Below are positions 46,816 to 59,216 of a DNA stretch of 64,000 nucleotides, one piece after another. This stretch comes from Talpa occidentalis (Eukaryota > Chordata > Mammalia > Eulipotyphla > Talpidae): assembly GCF_014898055.3 (NCBI RefSeq), contig NW_023604295.1, positions 92,953,591-93,017,590 of the forward strand, written 5' to 3'. How positions within the stretch are numbered: the stretch's first letter is position 1; each line of letters opens with the position of its first letter. A model generated the notes under the pieces. It worked only from the letters and a program-made list of their open reading frames with translations. It did no database searches and was not told the origin of the DNA. The position numbers and the translations under genes were made by a program.

Positions 46816-47254
46816 GGGTCAGAGGGAGCTGAAGGACACATGACTTTGTTTCTGAAGAAAGAGGGACAGACTCCATTCCTTGCCTGTGAAAGGCAAGAAA
46901 CTGAAAGAAGAAAGAAAAGAAGATCCCGCAGCCAACCTCTGAGGAAGGAAAAGAATCCGAAGACCTTTGCAGAGACAGGCTCTGATCCTGTCTCTCCATT
47001 GCCTGAAAGGACCACCAAAGGCCCCGGCCTGGTATCTCAAAGAGCTGTTTGTTGGTAGTATAGCCCAACAACTCACAAAGAGCTGTTAACGCTTGGTGTC
47101 TCTGACACTGCCTGTGGGGGACCAGTAGTGACCATCACTACTGGTCAGTGCTGTCTAGCACTCTTGGTGACCAGTGGTGACAATCACTGACATTATCTTT
47201 GTGAGATATCTGGCCATTTGTGGATACAGAGAGCTCTTTGTTGGCCCTGTTTTT

Positions 47255-47528
47255 TTTTTTTTTTTTGAAGACTTATTTTTTATTTATTCAAGAATTGGGG
47301 TACAGGCCAGAGGCATGGGAAGGTGAGAGGCTTCACCAGAGACAGAGTTGGGAGCACAAAAGGCAGATCTACTGAAATACACTGCTGAGGGGAGCAGCAG
47401 GTGAGACAGGAGAGGTCTGCTGTTCCATGTAGGAATCTCCCTGGCTGGCTGGGAATCGAACCTGCACTGCAGAGGCTGCGGACAGCTTAACAGTGCTGTG
47501 CTCAACCTGCTGCGCCACTGGGGAAGCC
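47255..47528 (-). mobile_element. tRNA-derived SINE, group B, in LTR-like block 2
   Basis: Minus-strand copy from the T-run and 'gaagacttattttttattt' to 'tgcgccactggggaagcc'. TSD of 17 bp with one mismatch: ttgttggccctgttttt at about 47238-47254 and ttgttgcccctgttttt at 47529-47545. Confidence 0.95.
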
Positions 47529-47870
47529 TTGTTGCCCCTGTTTTTAAAATAAACCCCATGGTTGTTGTTCCTGGAGCCCAAGGTGTCTTGCAATTGCCAC
47601 ATGGTTAAGAACCCACAGGCAATGACCTGTCCCTTTATCGGATAACGTCCTTTGTTAGGGTATATAGCCCATAGGCCCCTATTGTGTGGATGTTGTATTG
47701 CTATAGCCCTTGGTTTTGGTTTTTAGCCTTTAGGCCTTTTGTGGCTTTTGGCGGCTCCTTTTCTTAGAGCCCAGACAGGTGGGTGGCTGTTCCATGCTTC
47801 CCTCTGGCCTCCTGCCCTGTCTACCGATTTCAGTTGGTGACTCGAATCGTATCAATGCATAAGAAATATA

Positions 47871-48539
47871 GAAAAATTAGCTGTCAAAGTATACAGCAGT
47901 ATACTTGTATATGTTTGTATCATACAGTGCTAAAATCCTAGGAACTATGCACATTTTGGAACTTATGTGTTTTATTCCTTTAGTCATTTTAAACCTAGAA
48001 AATAAGAGATATATGGTTTTGCTTGTTCACTTTGCCATTACATCTCTCACATTTGTGCTGGTAAAGACCAGGTTTGTGCAGCCCCATCTCCCTTTATGAC
48101 CAATTATCACAATAATTGTTTAATCTCTGTATATAAATTTCATTTTGTGTTATTAGAGAAAACCTCCATTTTGAAAATGTACATTGTACTTTTAAACACA
48201 ATTTAATGTCTCCAGAAGTCAAATCCTTACAGTTAATTTTAATGTTGGGACTTGGGATACAACTTAACAATGACTGAACAATGGAAATGGACCATTAAGC
48301 ATTTCTGTGAAATGCTGCCTTTATCTTTTGCAAAATATGTAAAATATACTTTTTAATTTAATAAATATTTAAAATAAAATAAATATTTAGAGATGCACTG
48401 ATATTGTAGCTAGTTTTTGCATACTTATCTGAAGTAGTTACCGACTTATTTTTCTTTTTTTGGAGTGTCATGTTTTTCCCTTCTCTTTCCAATCTCTCCT
48501 ACATAAGAGATAAGTGGATTTCTGATAATGAATTGAACA
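47871..48539. other. AT-rich sequence without recognised features
   Basis: The 47905-48099 open frame is hydrophobic but otherwise unsupported. No repeat family recognised. Confidence 0.45.
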
Positions 48540-48555
48540 GGCATCCAATATTTTA

Positions 48556-48803
48556 AAGATTTATTTATACAAACACTGGATACAGTCAGAAGCATGGGAG
48601 GGTGAGAGGATTCACCAGAGACAGAGAGGGGAACAGAACAGGTAGACTGACGAAATACACTGCTGAGGGAGCAGCGGCATGGCAGGAGAGGTCTGTGCGC
48701 CATGTGGGACCCTTGCCGGTGGCCGGGGATTGAACCCACGTTGCAGAGGCTGCAGGCAGCTTTGCAGCCCAGCGCTCAACTGCTGTGCCACCAGGGGAGG
48801 CCT
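48556..48803 (-). mobile_element. tRNA-derived SINE, group A
   Basis: Short-tailed minus-strand copy, ending 'ctgtgccaccaggggaggc'. TSD of 16 bp with one mismatch: ggcatccaatatttta at 48540-48555 and ggcatctaatatttta at 48804-48819. Confidence 0.95.
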
Positions 48804-48819
48804 GGCATCTAATATTTTA

Positions 48820-51107
48820 TATGCCTTTTGAGTTATGCCACTTGATATTTGGATACCTGATGATTTGTTTTATTATGTAATTGATCAAATGTTGATGTGC
48901 ATTAGCATTAGCTCAACCATATATTTATAATTTTGGGAAAGTGTGGTTCTAGCTCTATGAAAAGAATATTTTTTTCACTTTTTACCAACCCACAGAAGTT
49001 TTGTGTGAGAGCATAAACATCTAAATAAATAATAATGCAAAAAAACAATCAATAGATCAATCAATGGCAGAAAGATAGACTACATGTAGTAAAAGTGCAA
49101 CTTGTCAAACAGATTTAAATGAAAATACTGGCATGCCATTTTGGTTCATAGCATTTGCTTTCTATATTCAAAAAATCATTAGCCATGAGAAAATAGTACA
49201 ACTCAATTCAGTAGCTCTCATGGAACTATTGACTGTGTGAACACAATTACACTTGCAACGTTTAAAATCATATGTGTGTGTGTTTGTGTGTAGTGTAATA
49301 TAAATGTGTATATATATACACACATAAACACATATGGAAAATGCAAAAGAAATTTAAAAAGAATTATAATGATTATAATATTGACAATAGGTGAAAAACT
49401 TTCAGTTTATCATGTGCCAGACATTCACCTGCATTGACAAAATTTATCTCTATAAGAATTCTATGAAATATGATTAATATCCCCATTCTGAAGATGAATA
49501 CATCATGTATGGATGAATATTGAACTGTATGGTTTTAATAGCTTGCAGAAATTACAGAGCTAAAGTCACCATAATGCTTTGATTCTAATAACATAATACT
49601 CTTTTTTATTATTTAATCTCTCAAATTTTTATAATTTAAGAATCTGTGAACTAATCCCCTGACTCCATTTTTATTGTTTTTACAATTAACACCTTGTTAA
49701 CTGTGGACAGGTGTTTCCCATTGGGGGGTTGAGCTACAACCAGGTGTTAATGAAAGGAAACAAGAAAGTTGGGTTAATAAACCTGGGAAAATTGCCATGT
49801 ATCTGAAATAGAACTGTAAATTAGTTTGTTCTGTTAAGGAATAGAGGCATTTTCTTTTGAAATCATTTTTAATTTTCTGCCAAATTTCAGTAAACTTTAG
49901 TAATTCTCTGTTGTTTTTTACTTTAAGTTAACATAAAATTTGCTAATTTGATATATGTAAATATATGTTTGATCATTGATTTTATATCAAATAAGCACTT
50001 TATGAATCCACAATGAATATGCATTATTAAATAATATGCATTGCAATGAAAGAGTGATAATAACAATGGAGGATGGAATAACACATACTACTATTTTGTG
50101 ACAAAAAAATGGCTTTTCACAGTCTAAATTGTTCTTGCAACCTTTTGCTCTATGCAAAATATTTTACATAATATATTATGAACTTCAATGAAACAAAGTT
50201 CTTAAAATACTCAGGATTTTATAAAGGAATTCTATTGGAATTAATGGAATTACCTTTGTTCTGACAAAATGAGTGTATGTCGGTATATAGTTAGGTCTGG
50301 GAAAATAAATATAGATAAAGATATACAACTATATATAAACAACTATACATAGACAAATTTCCTCCAAAAATCCCAACTAAGAGATTAAATATAATGGAAA
50401 AAATACCTGATAGAACATGGAAATAATAAGATAGCATTCCATGACTATAGACTTTAACAAATTCAAAGAATTCAACAATTCCATTGAGAATGAAGAGAGT
50501 TGTGGAAATTGGCAAAATAAACCAGGAGTTGTGTAGAGCAAGAGAGTGAAGAAAAGAGAAGTTGTGGTCATACCTTAATATGTATCTTTAATAGAATATT
50601 TGTTACATGAATGTATGCTATGATTTAATCAGATGTACTGAAAGGTCTGTATTTTCATGTGTACATGGTTAAGTACAGTGTAAGTGAAGTAAGGAATATT
50701 TATAGTTTTAAAAATGTTTATCATGGTATATTTCACTGCAAAGATAACCTTTGAAAGAAGATGTGAACAAGGTAATATTTTCAAGTTTATCTTTTGAACA
50801 CTTACATTATTTTATTTAAGTGTCAGAAAACTACTAAAAGTGGATAAACTCAAACCTATATTTTATCCATTTATTGCTATGCTGACATTATCATGTATCA
50901 AATATTCATGTATTCATGTATCTATTTCTGGCAAATAAAAAAATGTCATTATATATTTTATTCTATTTCTGATCCAATAACAAATATCTTTAATTATAAT
51001 TTAATTTATAATTTATGTCAGTATAGTTCATAACTTACAGATTTATGTTGCAATATACATTATAACTGTAATATACTTGGAGGTCTGATATAGTAGATCT
51101 CACTCTT
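48820..51107. other. 2.3 kb without recognised features
   Basis: AT-rich. It holds a GT/TA-rich stretch at 49269-49330 and a 10-bp inverted repeat at 49685-49751. The minus-strand frames at 50291-50571 overlap each other in two frames and lack any family feature. Confidence 0.5.
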
Positions 51108-51119
51108 TATTTTGCTTTC

Positions 51120-51417
51120 TTTTTTTGTTTTTTTTTAGGATACCACCTTTTTTTTTAAGATTTATTTATTTATTTATTTATACAGGCACTGGGTACAGTC
51201 AGAGGCGTGGGAGGGTGAGAGAATTAACCAGAGTCAGAGGTCAGCGCGGGGAACAGAACAGGAAGAGTGACGAAGTACACTGCTGAGGGGAGCAGCGGGT
51301 GCAGCAGGAGAGGTCTGTGCGCCATGTGGGACCCTCGCCGGTGGCCGGGGATCTAACCGGCACTGCCGAGGCAGCTTCGCAACCCAGCACTCAACCGCTG
51401 CACCACCAGGGAGGCCC
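51120..51417 (-). mobile_element. tRNA-derived SINE, group A, interrupted tail
   Basis: A perfect 12-bp TSD, tattttgctttc, lies at 51108-51119 and 51418-51429. Between the left TSD and the usual 'aagatttatttatttattt' tail lies a T-run split by 'aggataccacc' (51139-51149), a sequence not seen in other copies. Body otherwise group A. Confidence 0.94.
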
Positions 51418-51429
51418 TATTTTGCTTTC

Positions 51430-52164
51430 ATTTTTTATATGTTTTGGATTGGATTTATACTTTCTTATACTTATCAGAAATATCTATAATAGGAATAATC
51501 TGTAGATATGGGGATATTATATTGAATTAATAGATCATTTTGGGGAGAACCGACACTTTATATTTAAATTTTTGTATGCCTCCTTAGTATTAATTTATTT
51601 AATGTGTGTAACTTATTTCTATAAATTCTTATTTATTTCTCTTCAGTTTTATTCTTTATTACTTCTAATTTGAATGCAATCTTTTCTATTATTTCTTCAT
51701 TAATTATCAGAGATTTATTGTTTATGTATATTGATGTGTATCCAGCCATATTGTTAAAACTTTTTATTAGTTATAATAATTTGTCCATTAATTTTCTTTA
51801 GTGCCATGGAGAGACAGTTTTAGTGCCAGTAAATAATGAAAGCTTTCTTTTTCTTTTCCTCTTAGTGAAAATTTGTTGGCTTGATTAGAAACTCTACATC
51901 AAAGATGACATTTTATCCAGTTCTTGATTTTAATGGGAACAATTCTATATTTTACCTGTTAAGTAAGAAAAGTGCTGTAACTTTATAGCATAAAGTTTTT
52001 ATCTGATAAAAGAAGAGCCCTCTTCTATTTTATCAAAAATTGTGTATCAAATTTTATCAATTTTTTTCTGCAATTGTTTGTATACTTTCATAATTTCTAT
52101 TTGTTTACTGTTGTAAAGAATATTTATATATTTCTTCAAAATATTGTATAATCTTTTTTATTAT
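51430..52164. other. AT-rich sequence without recognised features
   Basis: The sense is of L1-like AT-rich text, but I cannot place it in the L1 order, so it is left unassigned. Confidence 0.4.
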
Positions 52165-52457
52165 TATTTTTTTTAAGATTTATTTATTTATTTATTTAAA
52201 GATTTATTTATTTTTATACAAGAGCTGGGGTACAGACTGGAGGCGCGGGAGGGTGAGAGGATTCCCCAGAGACAGAGCAGGGAGCAGAACAGGCAGACTG
52301 ACGAAATACACTGCTGAGGGAAGCTGCAGGCAAGACAAGAAAGGTCTGCTTCGCCATCTGGGATTCTCGCAGGCTGGCTGGGAACGAATCAGCACTGCAG
52401 AGGCTGCAGACAGTCTCATAGCGCAGTGCTCAACCACCTGCACCACCAGGGATGCCC
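52165..52457 (-). mobile_element. tRNA-derived SINE, group B, doubled tail
   Basis: The tail contains 'aagatttatttatttattt' followed by a second 'aaagatttatttattttta', i.e. two terminator/tail units. Body ends 'gcaccaccagggatgccc'. Flanks are too AT-rich for a sure TSD. Confidence 0.92.
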
Positions 52458-53304
52458 TATTTTTATTTTTAAATAATATCTTATAATGTATTTATTTACT
52501 TACTTGTCTATTTATATTTAACTGAGGTACTATTAGGATACCTTATCAGGTATTGCCACTATAGTGCATCCACCACCAAATCACATACAGTCTTCCACCA
52601 CAGTCCATTGCACCTCTTTCTTTTTTTTATTACCTGTCCCCTACCCCCCTAGCCACTCCGGTTGATTCAATTCTATTATCAGTTTTCAAGGGTTTGTTTT
52701 TAAGCTTGCCTTTATCTGACTCCTATATTACACATATGAATGACATCATTTGTTATTTATCTTTCTTCTTGGGACTACTTTCACTTTCACTTAACATTAC
52801 CCTTCCAGCTCCATAAATTCAATGACACTAATTTATCTTTTTTTTTTTTCCACTGAGTAATATTATGTTGTGTATATACATCAAATCTTCTTGATTCACT
52901 CATCCTTTTAGAGCATTTAGATTGTTTCCATTACTTGACTATAGTAAATAACACTGCAATAAGCAATCCAAGTTTCCTTTTGAATTAGTGTTTATGAATT
53001 TTGGAGGTAGATGCCTAAGAGCAGAGTTACTGGATCATAAAGCAGATCAATATTTAATGTTCACTGCTTTCCATAATGGCTGGACCAGTCTGCAATTCCT
53101 ACCAACAATTTAGAGGAGATTCATTTTCTCCACATCCTCTCTAGCCCTTATTTTGGGTCTGTTCAATATGGTCATTCTTGCAGGAGTGAGGCAGTATATC
53201 ATTGCATTTCTCTATCAGTAAGTAATGGTGAACATTGCTTCATGTGCCTGTTGTTTATCTGTATGTCTTACTTCTTCCGCACATTTTATTGATTAGGTGA
53301 TTTT

Positions 53305-53565
53305 TTTTAAAGATATATTCTTATACAAGAACCAGGGTACAGGCCAGATGTGCAGAAGGGTGAGAGGATTCACCAGAGACAGAGAGGGGAACAGAACAGG
53401 CAGACTGACTGAAATACACTGCTGAGGGCAGCAGCAGGCAAGATAGGAGAGGTCTGCTTCGCCATGTGGGATTCTCCCCGGCCGGCTGGGATCGAACCCG
53501 AGTTGCAGAGGCTGTGGACAGCCCCACAGGGCAGCGCTCAACCACCTGTGCCACCAGGGAGGCCC
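53305..53565 (-). mobile_element. tRNA-derived SINE, group B, in old L1
   Basis: Minus-strand copy from 'taaagatatattcttatac' to 'gtgccaccagggaggccc'. A 7-bp TSD, tgatttt, lies at 53298-53304 and 53566-53572. Confidence 0.92.
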
Positions 53566-54467
53566 TGATTTTATTTTTTAATGTGATTTTTGTAGATCTT
53601 TGTTATGACCCTTTTGTCAGATGCATGGTGTGCACATATTTTCTCCCACTCAGTAGTATGTCCTTCATATTATTTATAGTTTCTATCAGTGTCCAGAAGC
53701 TTTTCATTTTAATGTAGTAGCAATTGTTTATATTTTCTTTAGCTTTCTTTGCAGTTTGGGACATCTTCACAAAACTATCACCAAGGCTTATGTCACAAAA
53801 TGTTTGCCTCTGTTATCTTCTAAGTATTTTATGTTTTCAGGTCTTACCTACAATTCTCTTATCTATAATCTGTTGATATTTTTATGGTGTTAGATACTTC
53901 TCAGGTTCCATTGTCATATCTACCCAGTTTTCCAAGCACATTTATTGAACAGCCATTATTCATTCCAATGTAATCTCTTGGCTCCTTTGTGGAAGATTAA
54001 CTGTCCTTGTAGATTTGAGTTTCTTTCTGGGGGTCGGTGTTCTATTTCATTGGACTGTGCATCTGTTTTAGTTCTAGTACATGTTGTTTTAATATAACCT
54101 TTTAGTGTAATTTGAAGTCTGGATGTGTGATGACACCATATTCCCCTATTTTTTTGGTCAGGATTGCTTTGGCTCTTTCGGGACATTTTTGGTTCCCTTT
54201 CATTTCAGTAATGTTTGTTCCATTAATTTGAAGAATGTCACTGAAATTTTTATTGGGATTGCTTTAAATGTGTATATTGCTTTCGGTATAATGGTCGCTT
54301 TGACAATGTTGATTCTTCCAAACCATCAGCCAGGAATATTTTTCCTGTTCTTTGTATAGATATTTTAGCTCCTTTGTTGGGGTTAGTCCTAGTCATTTAT
54401 TTTATTTATTTGTTTATTTGATGTGATTGTAAATGGGTTGGTTTTCTCCATTTCTTCCTCCTCTACA

Positions 54468-54683
54468 TCAGTGTTTGTATATAAGAAGGCAACTGATTTT
54501 TGTGTATTGATTTTTACACCCTGATACTTTGCTAAACTGATTTATGGTTTCAATTAGTCTTTCAGTGGATTCTTCAGGATTCTCAATATATATTATCAGG
54601 TCATCTGCAAATATTGATAATTTTATTTCTTCATTATCATTTAATATATTTTCTGTCCTTTTCTTGCCTAATTGTTCTAGCAT
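54468..54683 (-). pseudogene. L1 ORF2 reverse transcriptase fragment (FADD box)
   Basis: A 71-codon frame on the minus strand includes the reverse transcriptase catalytic box F25-A26-D27-D28 followed by L-I-I-Y-I-E-N-P, as expected for L1 RT motif C. Flanking ORF2 sequence continues on both sides in other frames. So the domain is recognisable but broken. Confidence 0.88.
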
Positions 54684-54730
54684 GTCCTTTCAAACACTAT
54701 GTTGAACAACAGTGGTGAGAGTGGATATGC

Positions 54731-55090
54731 CTATCTTGTACCAGATGTAAATGGAAGATCTTTCAGTTTTTCACCATTGACAATGATGTCAACTGTGGGT
54801 CTGGCATATGTGACTTTTATTATGTAAAGATAGATTCCACTTATCCCCAATTTTTCAAAGGATTTCATCATGAATGGGTGCTGAATCTTAGCAAATGATT
54901 TCTTGAAATAATTAATATATCCATCTGGTATTGATCTTTCTTTTTGTTGATATGGTGAATTGTGTTGTTTGATTTGTGGATGTTGAAACACCCTTGTGTA
55001 TTTATTATAAATCTGACTGTCATGGCGTAAAAATTTTTTTATTTCATTGTTGAATTCAGTTTGTGAATATTTTATTGAGGAATTTTGCAT
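54731..55090 (-). pseudogene. L1 ORF2 reverse transcriptase fragment (upstream palm)
   Basis: A 119-codon frame whose C-terminal half (from about residue 63: S-F-A-K-I-Q-H-P-F) is the L1 RT stretch after the first catalytic Asp block, ending in the G-E-K-L-K-D part just before the 54468-54683 frame. Non-functional, since neighbouring parts are frame-shifted. Confidence 0.85.
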
Positions 55091-57197
55091 CTGTGTTTGT
55101 TAGAGAAATTGATGTGTATTTTCCTTTTTTTTGTATGTAATCATTGTCTGTTTTAGGTATTCGTTCGTTATTGGCCTCACAAAATATGTTTAGAAATAAT
55201 CTTTCTTTCTCATTTTTTTTTAAAAAGTTTGAGTAGGATGAGCATTATTTTATCATCAGCAGTTTGGTAGAACTCACATGGAAAACTGATCCAGGGCATT
55301 GTTTTGGGAGAAAGAGTTTTGATTACTGTTTTATTTCCTTGCTTATAATTGGTCTGTTCAGGTTTTCTATTTCTTGTGTATCAGCCTTAGATGGTTGTGT
55401 CATTCTAGTAATCTGTCCATCTTGTCTAAGTTATTGTACATATTGGCATATATGTTCACAGCAGTCTCTTTTATTATTCTCTGAATTTCTGCAGTGTGTG
55501 TTGTTATTTATCCCACTTTGTTCCTGATCCTGTTTTAGTTTTCTTCCTTATTTCTTTTAGCCAGAGTTTTGTCTATTTTAGAAAAAAAAACTGATTTCAT
55601 TAATATTTTGAACTTTTATATTTCCAGTTCATTGTTTTCTGCTCTAGTTTTTACTATTTCCTTTCTTTTAATGGCTTTTGGATTTTTTTTTATTCTTATT
55701 TTTCTAGTTTCTCAAGGTGGGAGATTTGGTTGTTTATTTGAGTTCTTTCTTGCATTTGATGTGGACCTATTATTTTCTATACTTCCCCTTTAGTACTTTT
55801 TATGCTGTGCTGCATAAGTGTGTGTGTGTTCTGGAAGTGTGTGTTTTCAGTTTCCTTTGCCTCAAGGTATTTTTTTTTATTTCTACTTTTATTTTCTAAT
55901 TAACACAGTAATTTTTTAATAGTGTGATGTTCTGTAGTATATTGGAAGTTTTCCCTGTTTTCTTTTTGTAGCTGATTTCTAGTTTGATTCCTTTGTGGTC
56001 ATCAAAAGTGCTTTGTATTATTTAAATCTTTGTGAATTTTTTGATACTTTTCTCATGACAAAAAATGTGATCTGTTTTGGTAATTGTCCTATTGCAATTG
56101 AGAAAAATGTACATTTACCTTTTAGGGGTTCAGTGCCCTATAAATGTCTACTGGGCCCACGTTGCCTATTTTTTGTTAAAAGCTGTTATATCCCTATATA
56201 TTTCCTTTCTAGTTGATCTGTCCATTTGTGAGAGTGAGGTATTGAAGTCTGCAGCAAATATATTTTTCCCACTGTCTATTTTCAGTTTTGATAGTAATTA
56301 ATATATTTTGGTGTCATTTCATTTGGTGAATATGCACTGATGAGTTCATGTCTTCCTGGTGTATTGTTCCCTTAATCATTATAGTGTGTCTATTTCTATC
56401 TCCTGTTAATGTTTGCTACTGGAAATCTATTTTGTCTGATATAAGTATAGCTGTCCCTACCTTCCTTTGGGTCCTATTTGCTTGTGGGACTGTTTCCCAG
56501 CCCTTTTTACTGAGTTAATGTTTATCTTTGGAGCTTATATGCATCTCCTGGAGAGAGTAGAAATTTAGATTCCTTTTCCTAATCCAACACATTCTGTGTA
56601 TCTTTTAATTGATGAGTTTAGCCAGTTTACATTTAGAGTGATTATTAATATTTGGAAGTCCCTTGATGCCATTTTATTTTTATATTTTGTGGGTCAATTA
56701 ATTTTTTCAGTTCTTTGTGTATGTTCCCCACTTCAGTTTAGATAAGAGAGCCACTTCCATTATTTCTTAGAGAGGGTGTATAGTGTTTGCATACTCCTTC
56801 AGTTTCTGTTTGTCTCAGAAAGCTCATATTTCTCCCTCATAAGAGAAGAAATGCTTGCAAGGTAAAGTATTCTTTTCTGACAGTTTTATCTTTGCAATAT
56901 GGAACATGTCATTCCATTCTCCTTGCCATAGTGTTTCTTGAGAGAAGTCCAATACTAGGCATTGATGGGCATACATTTATATGTTATCTGCTTCTTTGTC
57001 TTGAACTCATGGAAATTTCACTACTATATATTTTAGGGTAGATTCTCACTTAGTTTAGATATCCTGTATTCTTTTAGTTTACTAGATTTGCCTATTTAGT
57101 CCCTTATCTAGTTCAGGAAGTTTTCCTCTATTTAATCTTAAAATAAATATTTTATTTTCCTTTTTCTCTCTCTTCCTCTAATATATGCATGATTCTT

Positions 57198-57437
57198 TGT
57201 ACAGGCCAGTGGTGCTGGGCAGGGGGTGATGAAAGGATTCACTAGAGACAGAGTGGGGGTTAGTCGAACAGGCAGACTGACCGGAATACACTGCTGAGGG
57301 GAGCAGCAGGTGAGACAGGAGAGGTCTGCTATGCCATGTGGGTAGCTCCCTGGCTGGCCAGGGATCTAATTTGTGCTGTGCAGCCTATGGAAAGTGTCAC
57401 AGTTCTGTGCTTAACCACTTGCACCACCAAGGAGACC
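57198..57437 (-). mobile_element. SINE, group B, lacking its 3' tail
   Basis: Body from 'tgtacaggccagtggtgct' to 'cttgcaccaccaaggagac'. TSD of about 16 bp with one mismatch: tatatgcatgattctt at 57182-57197 and tatatccatgattctt at 57438-57453. About 40 bp that should follow at the left (3' end, AATAAA repeats, A tail) are absent although the TSD abuts directly. Confidence 0.9.
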
Positions 57438-57827
57438 TATATCCATGATTCTTATGTTGACTTTGCTCATGGAGTCAGATATATTCTCAAATTGATTTTT
57501 CTTTCCTTTACTTTGATTTTTTTCTTTTCTTTTTTACCTGTGTTCTTTGTTCATTCACATGTTCAAGTGACTCATTCTTTTCTTTGATCTATTCCACTTC
57601 TGTAACTTTCTCCTGAATTTTTAATCTCCTATATTTCTCTTTATATATCTTGAATGTCTACTTTTTTTTTCATTGAAAATTTCATTTTTTATCTTCTGTT
57701 AATTGATTTTATTTATTATAAGTAACTTCCATGTCTTTGAGGTTAGGTTCTGGATGTTTGTTGTCTCTCTGTGGTATAATATTGCCCTGATGATACATGT
57801 GACTTTTTTTTTAATTTATTTCTTCTT

Positions 57828-57912
57828 TATGTGTGTATGTATACACACATATACATACATATACACTCATATACATATGCTTATGTGTATTTACATGTAT
57901 GCACATACATAT
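57828..57912. repeat. (GTAT/ACAT)n low-complexity repeat
   Basis: Alternating purine-pyrimidine stretch ('gtgtgtatgtatacacacat', then 'acatacatatacactcata'). Open frames on both strands here follow from it. Confidence 0.85.
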
Positions 57913-59216
57913 ATTTGGTGCTGCCCTGCTGTGTGTAGGACTTGTGTTCACTGTTACTTGTTCTCCCTTGCTCACCAGGCAATTTATTAGTTGGTTTACA
58001 GTGGAGGTGGAATTGGATCTTTCTCCAGTACTATGCTGGGTTCTAACAATTGGTGGTGCATGGAGAATGGAAGGTAGGTGTACAGGTGGACAGTGGCAGG
58101 CAGAGGCAGGATCTTTCTCCTCATGCAAGACTGGGTGGAGCACATTTACTTGACAATGTAAGGAATACAGTGGGTAGGATCATGTCCTCTATTCCTGATC
58201 AATTGTCTCTCATCAATGATCAGTGTTTAAGCCAAAATATTTGGTTGATAGATTTTTTTTTTTAATTAATCCAGAAAACAAACCTGGCATGAAATAGACT
58301 GGAATATAGGCAGTATAATGAGCATACAAGTTAAATCTTTAAATTGTTATAAAAATAATGCTTACATACATTCAGGTGTAAAACTTATAACTTTCTCTTA
58401 ATCAGGGCACAGACTTGTGAGTGGGCCTTTGATGTTTTCCAGAAAAAAAAAAATATTTCATTCTAATTACCATATTGAAAATAATCCTCCAAAGTTTTAA
58501 TTCCCTGTCATTTCTCCTCCATTTGTCTGAAACTGCTATTCAGAATTTTAAATAATTCATTTACATAAGAATTCTTTTCTTAGCTCTAGTCAGTATGAAT
58601 ATTTCTATGCTGATTAATATGTATTCATATCAAAACTTTAGCAAGAAGAAACAGAAAACAAATTTCCAGAAGCCAAGAGCAGATTATATATCTAATAAGC
58701 TGCAATAAATTCATATGTGTTACAGCTACTGCAGAAATGTTAAAATATCATCAGGTAGAATGTGATTTAAATAGATTGTCATATTTTGTATGTTTTTATT
58801 ATTTATTTTCATCCTGGGATAAGAATTTAACATTTTACATATCTCCTCCAAATTATTATATATTATGTAAAACTTCAAATGTCCTATTGTACAAAGATCA
58901 TCACACAAAATATATGGCATATCAGGTACAGGAACATGCAGGATGATTTCCCACCTGCCTAAACATTCCACTAGCCAAACATTAAAAAAAAAAGAAAAAT
59001 TTGTAACAAATTTGATACTAACATATTCTATTCTTTTAAGCACTTTAAATTTTCTAATGGAGGAAACATCTCCTGCTGAGTTTCATGTCAGAAAATTCAA
59101 TAAAGTTTCCCTTAAAATGAACAGTAACAGAAAGGAAAGTTTAAAGTAAAGTCTTTGTATGGTTTAATAAGACATTTTCCTAATAAAAAGTCTGTAAGTC
59201 CTCTATTACTAAGATA
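57913..59216. other. 1.3 kb without firm features
   Basis: 57913-58230 is less AT-rich and may be the 5' part of the long old L1. The rest is AT-rich without recognised repeat or gene. Confidence 0.4.

Larger units (their letters stand above)
46751..47870 (+). mobile_element. LTR-like block 2 (old endogenous retrovirus-type)
   Basis: Less AT-rich block with 'ggtccaatcag' (CCAAT at 46770-46774), TATA-like 'acataaaac' (46806-46814), a GAAGAA-rich leader, 'tcaaagagctg' (47037-47047) and a polyadenylation-like aaataaa at 47548-47554. A SINE splits it at 47255-47528. The part after 47600 has the look of LTR or leader sequence ('cagttggtgactcgaatcg') but no primer-binding site I can name. Old and non-coding. 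Open frames at 46569-47076 are not convincing. Confidence 0.5.
52480..57800 (-). mobile_element. Long old LINE-1, minus strand
   Basis: About 5 kb of L1 on the reverse strand, 3' end at left. 3'UTR at 52500-52740; ORF2 C-terminus around 52780-53300 ('aatattatgttgtgtatat', 'tactggatcataaagcag'); reverse transcriptase at about 54400-55300; endonuclease half at about 55500-57050; probably ORF1 at the right end (57450-57700, K/E-rich on the coding strand). Split by SINEs at 53305-53565 and 57198-57437. The right boundary is uncertain: 5'UTR may extend to about 58230. Frames are decayed. Confidence 0.87.

Noticed and set aside
46569..47018. 149-codon minus-strand frame
   Set aside because: It spans part of a SINE and the antisense of LTR-like block 2. 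Overlapping frames exist on both strands, so it is not evidence for a gene.
57811..58143. Pair of overlapping frames on both strands near 57.8-58.15 kb
   Set aside because: Driven by the alternating ACAT/GTAT repeat. No motif supports coding.
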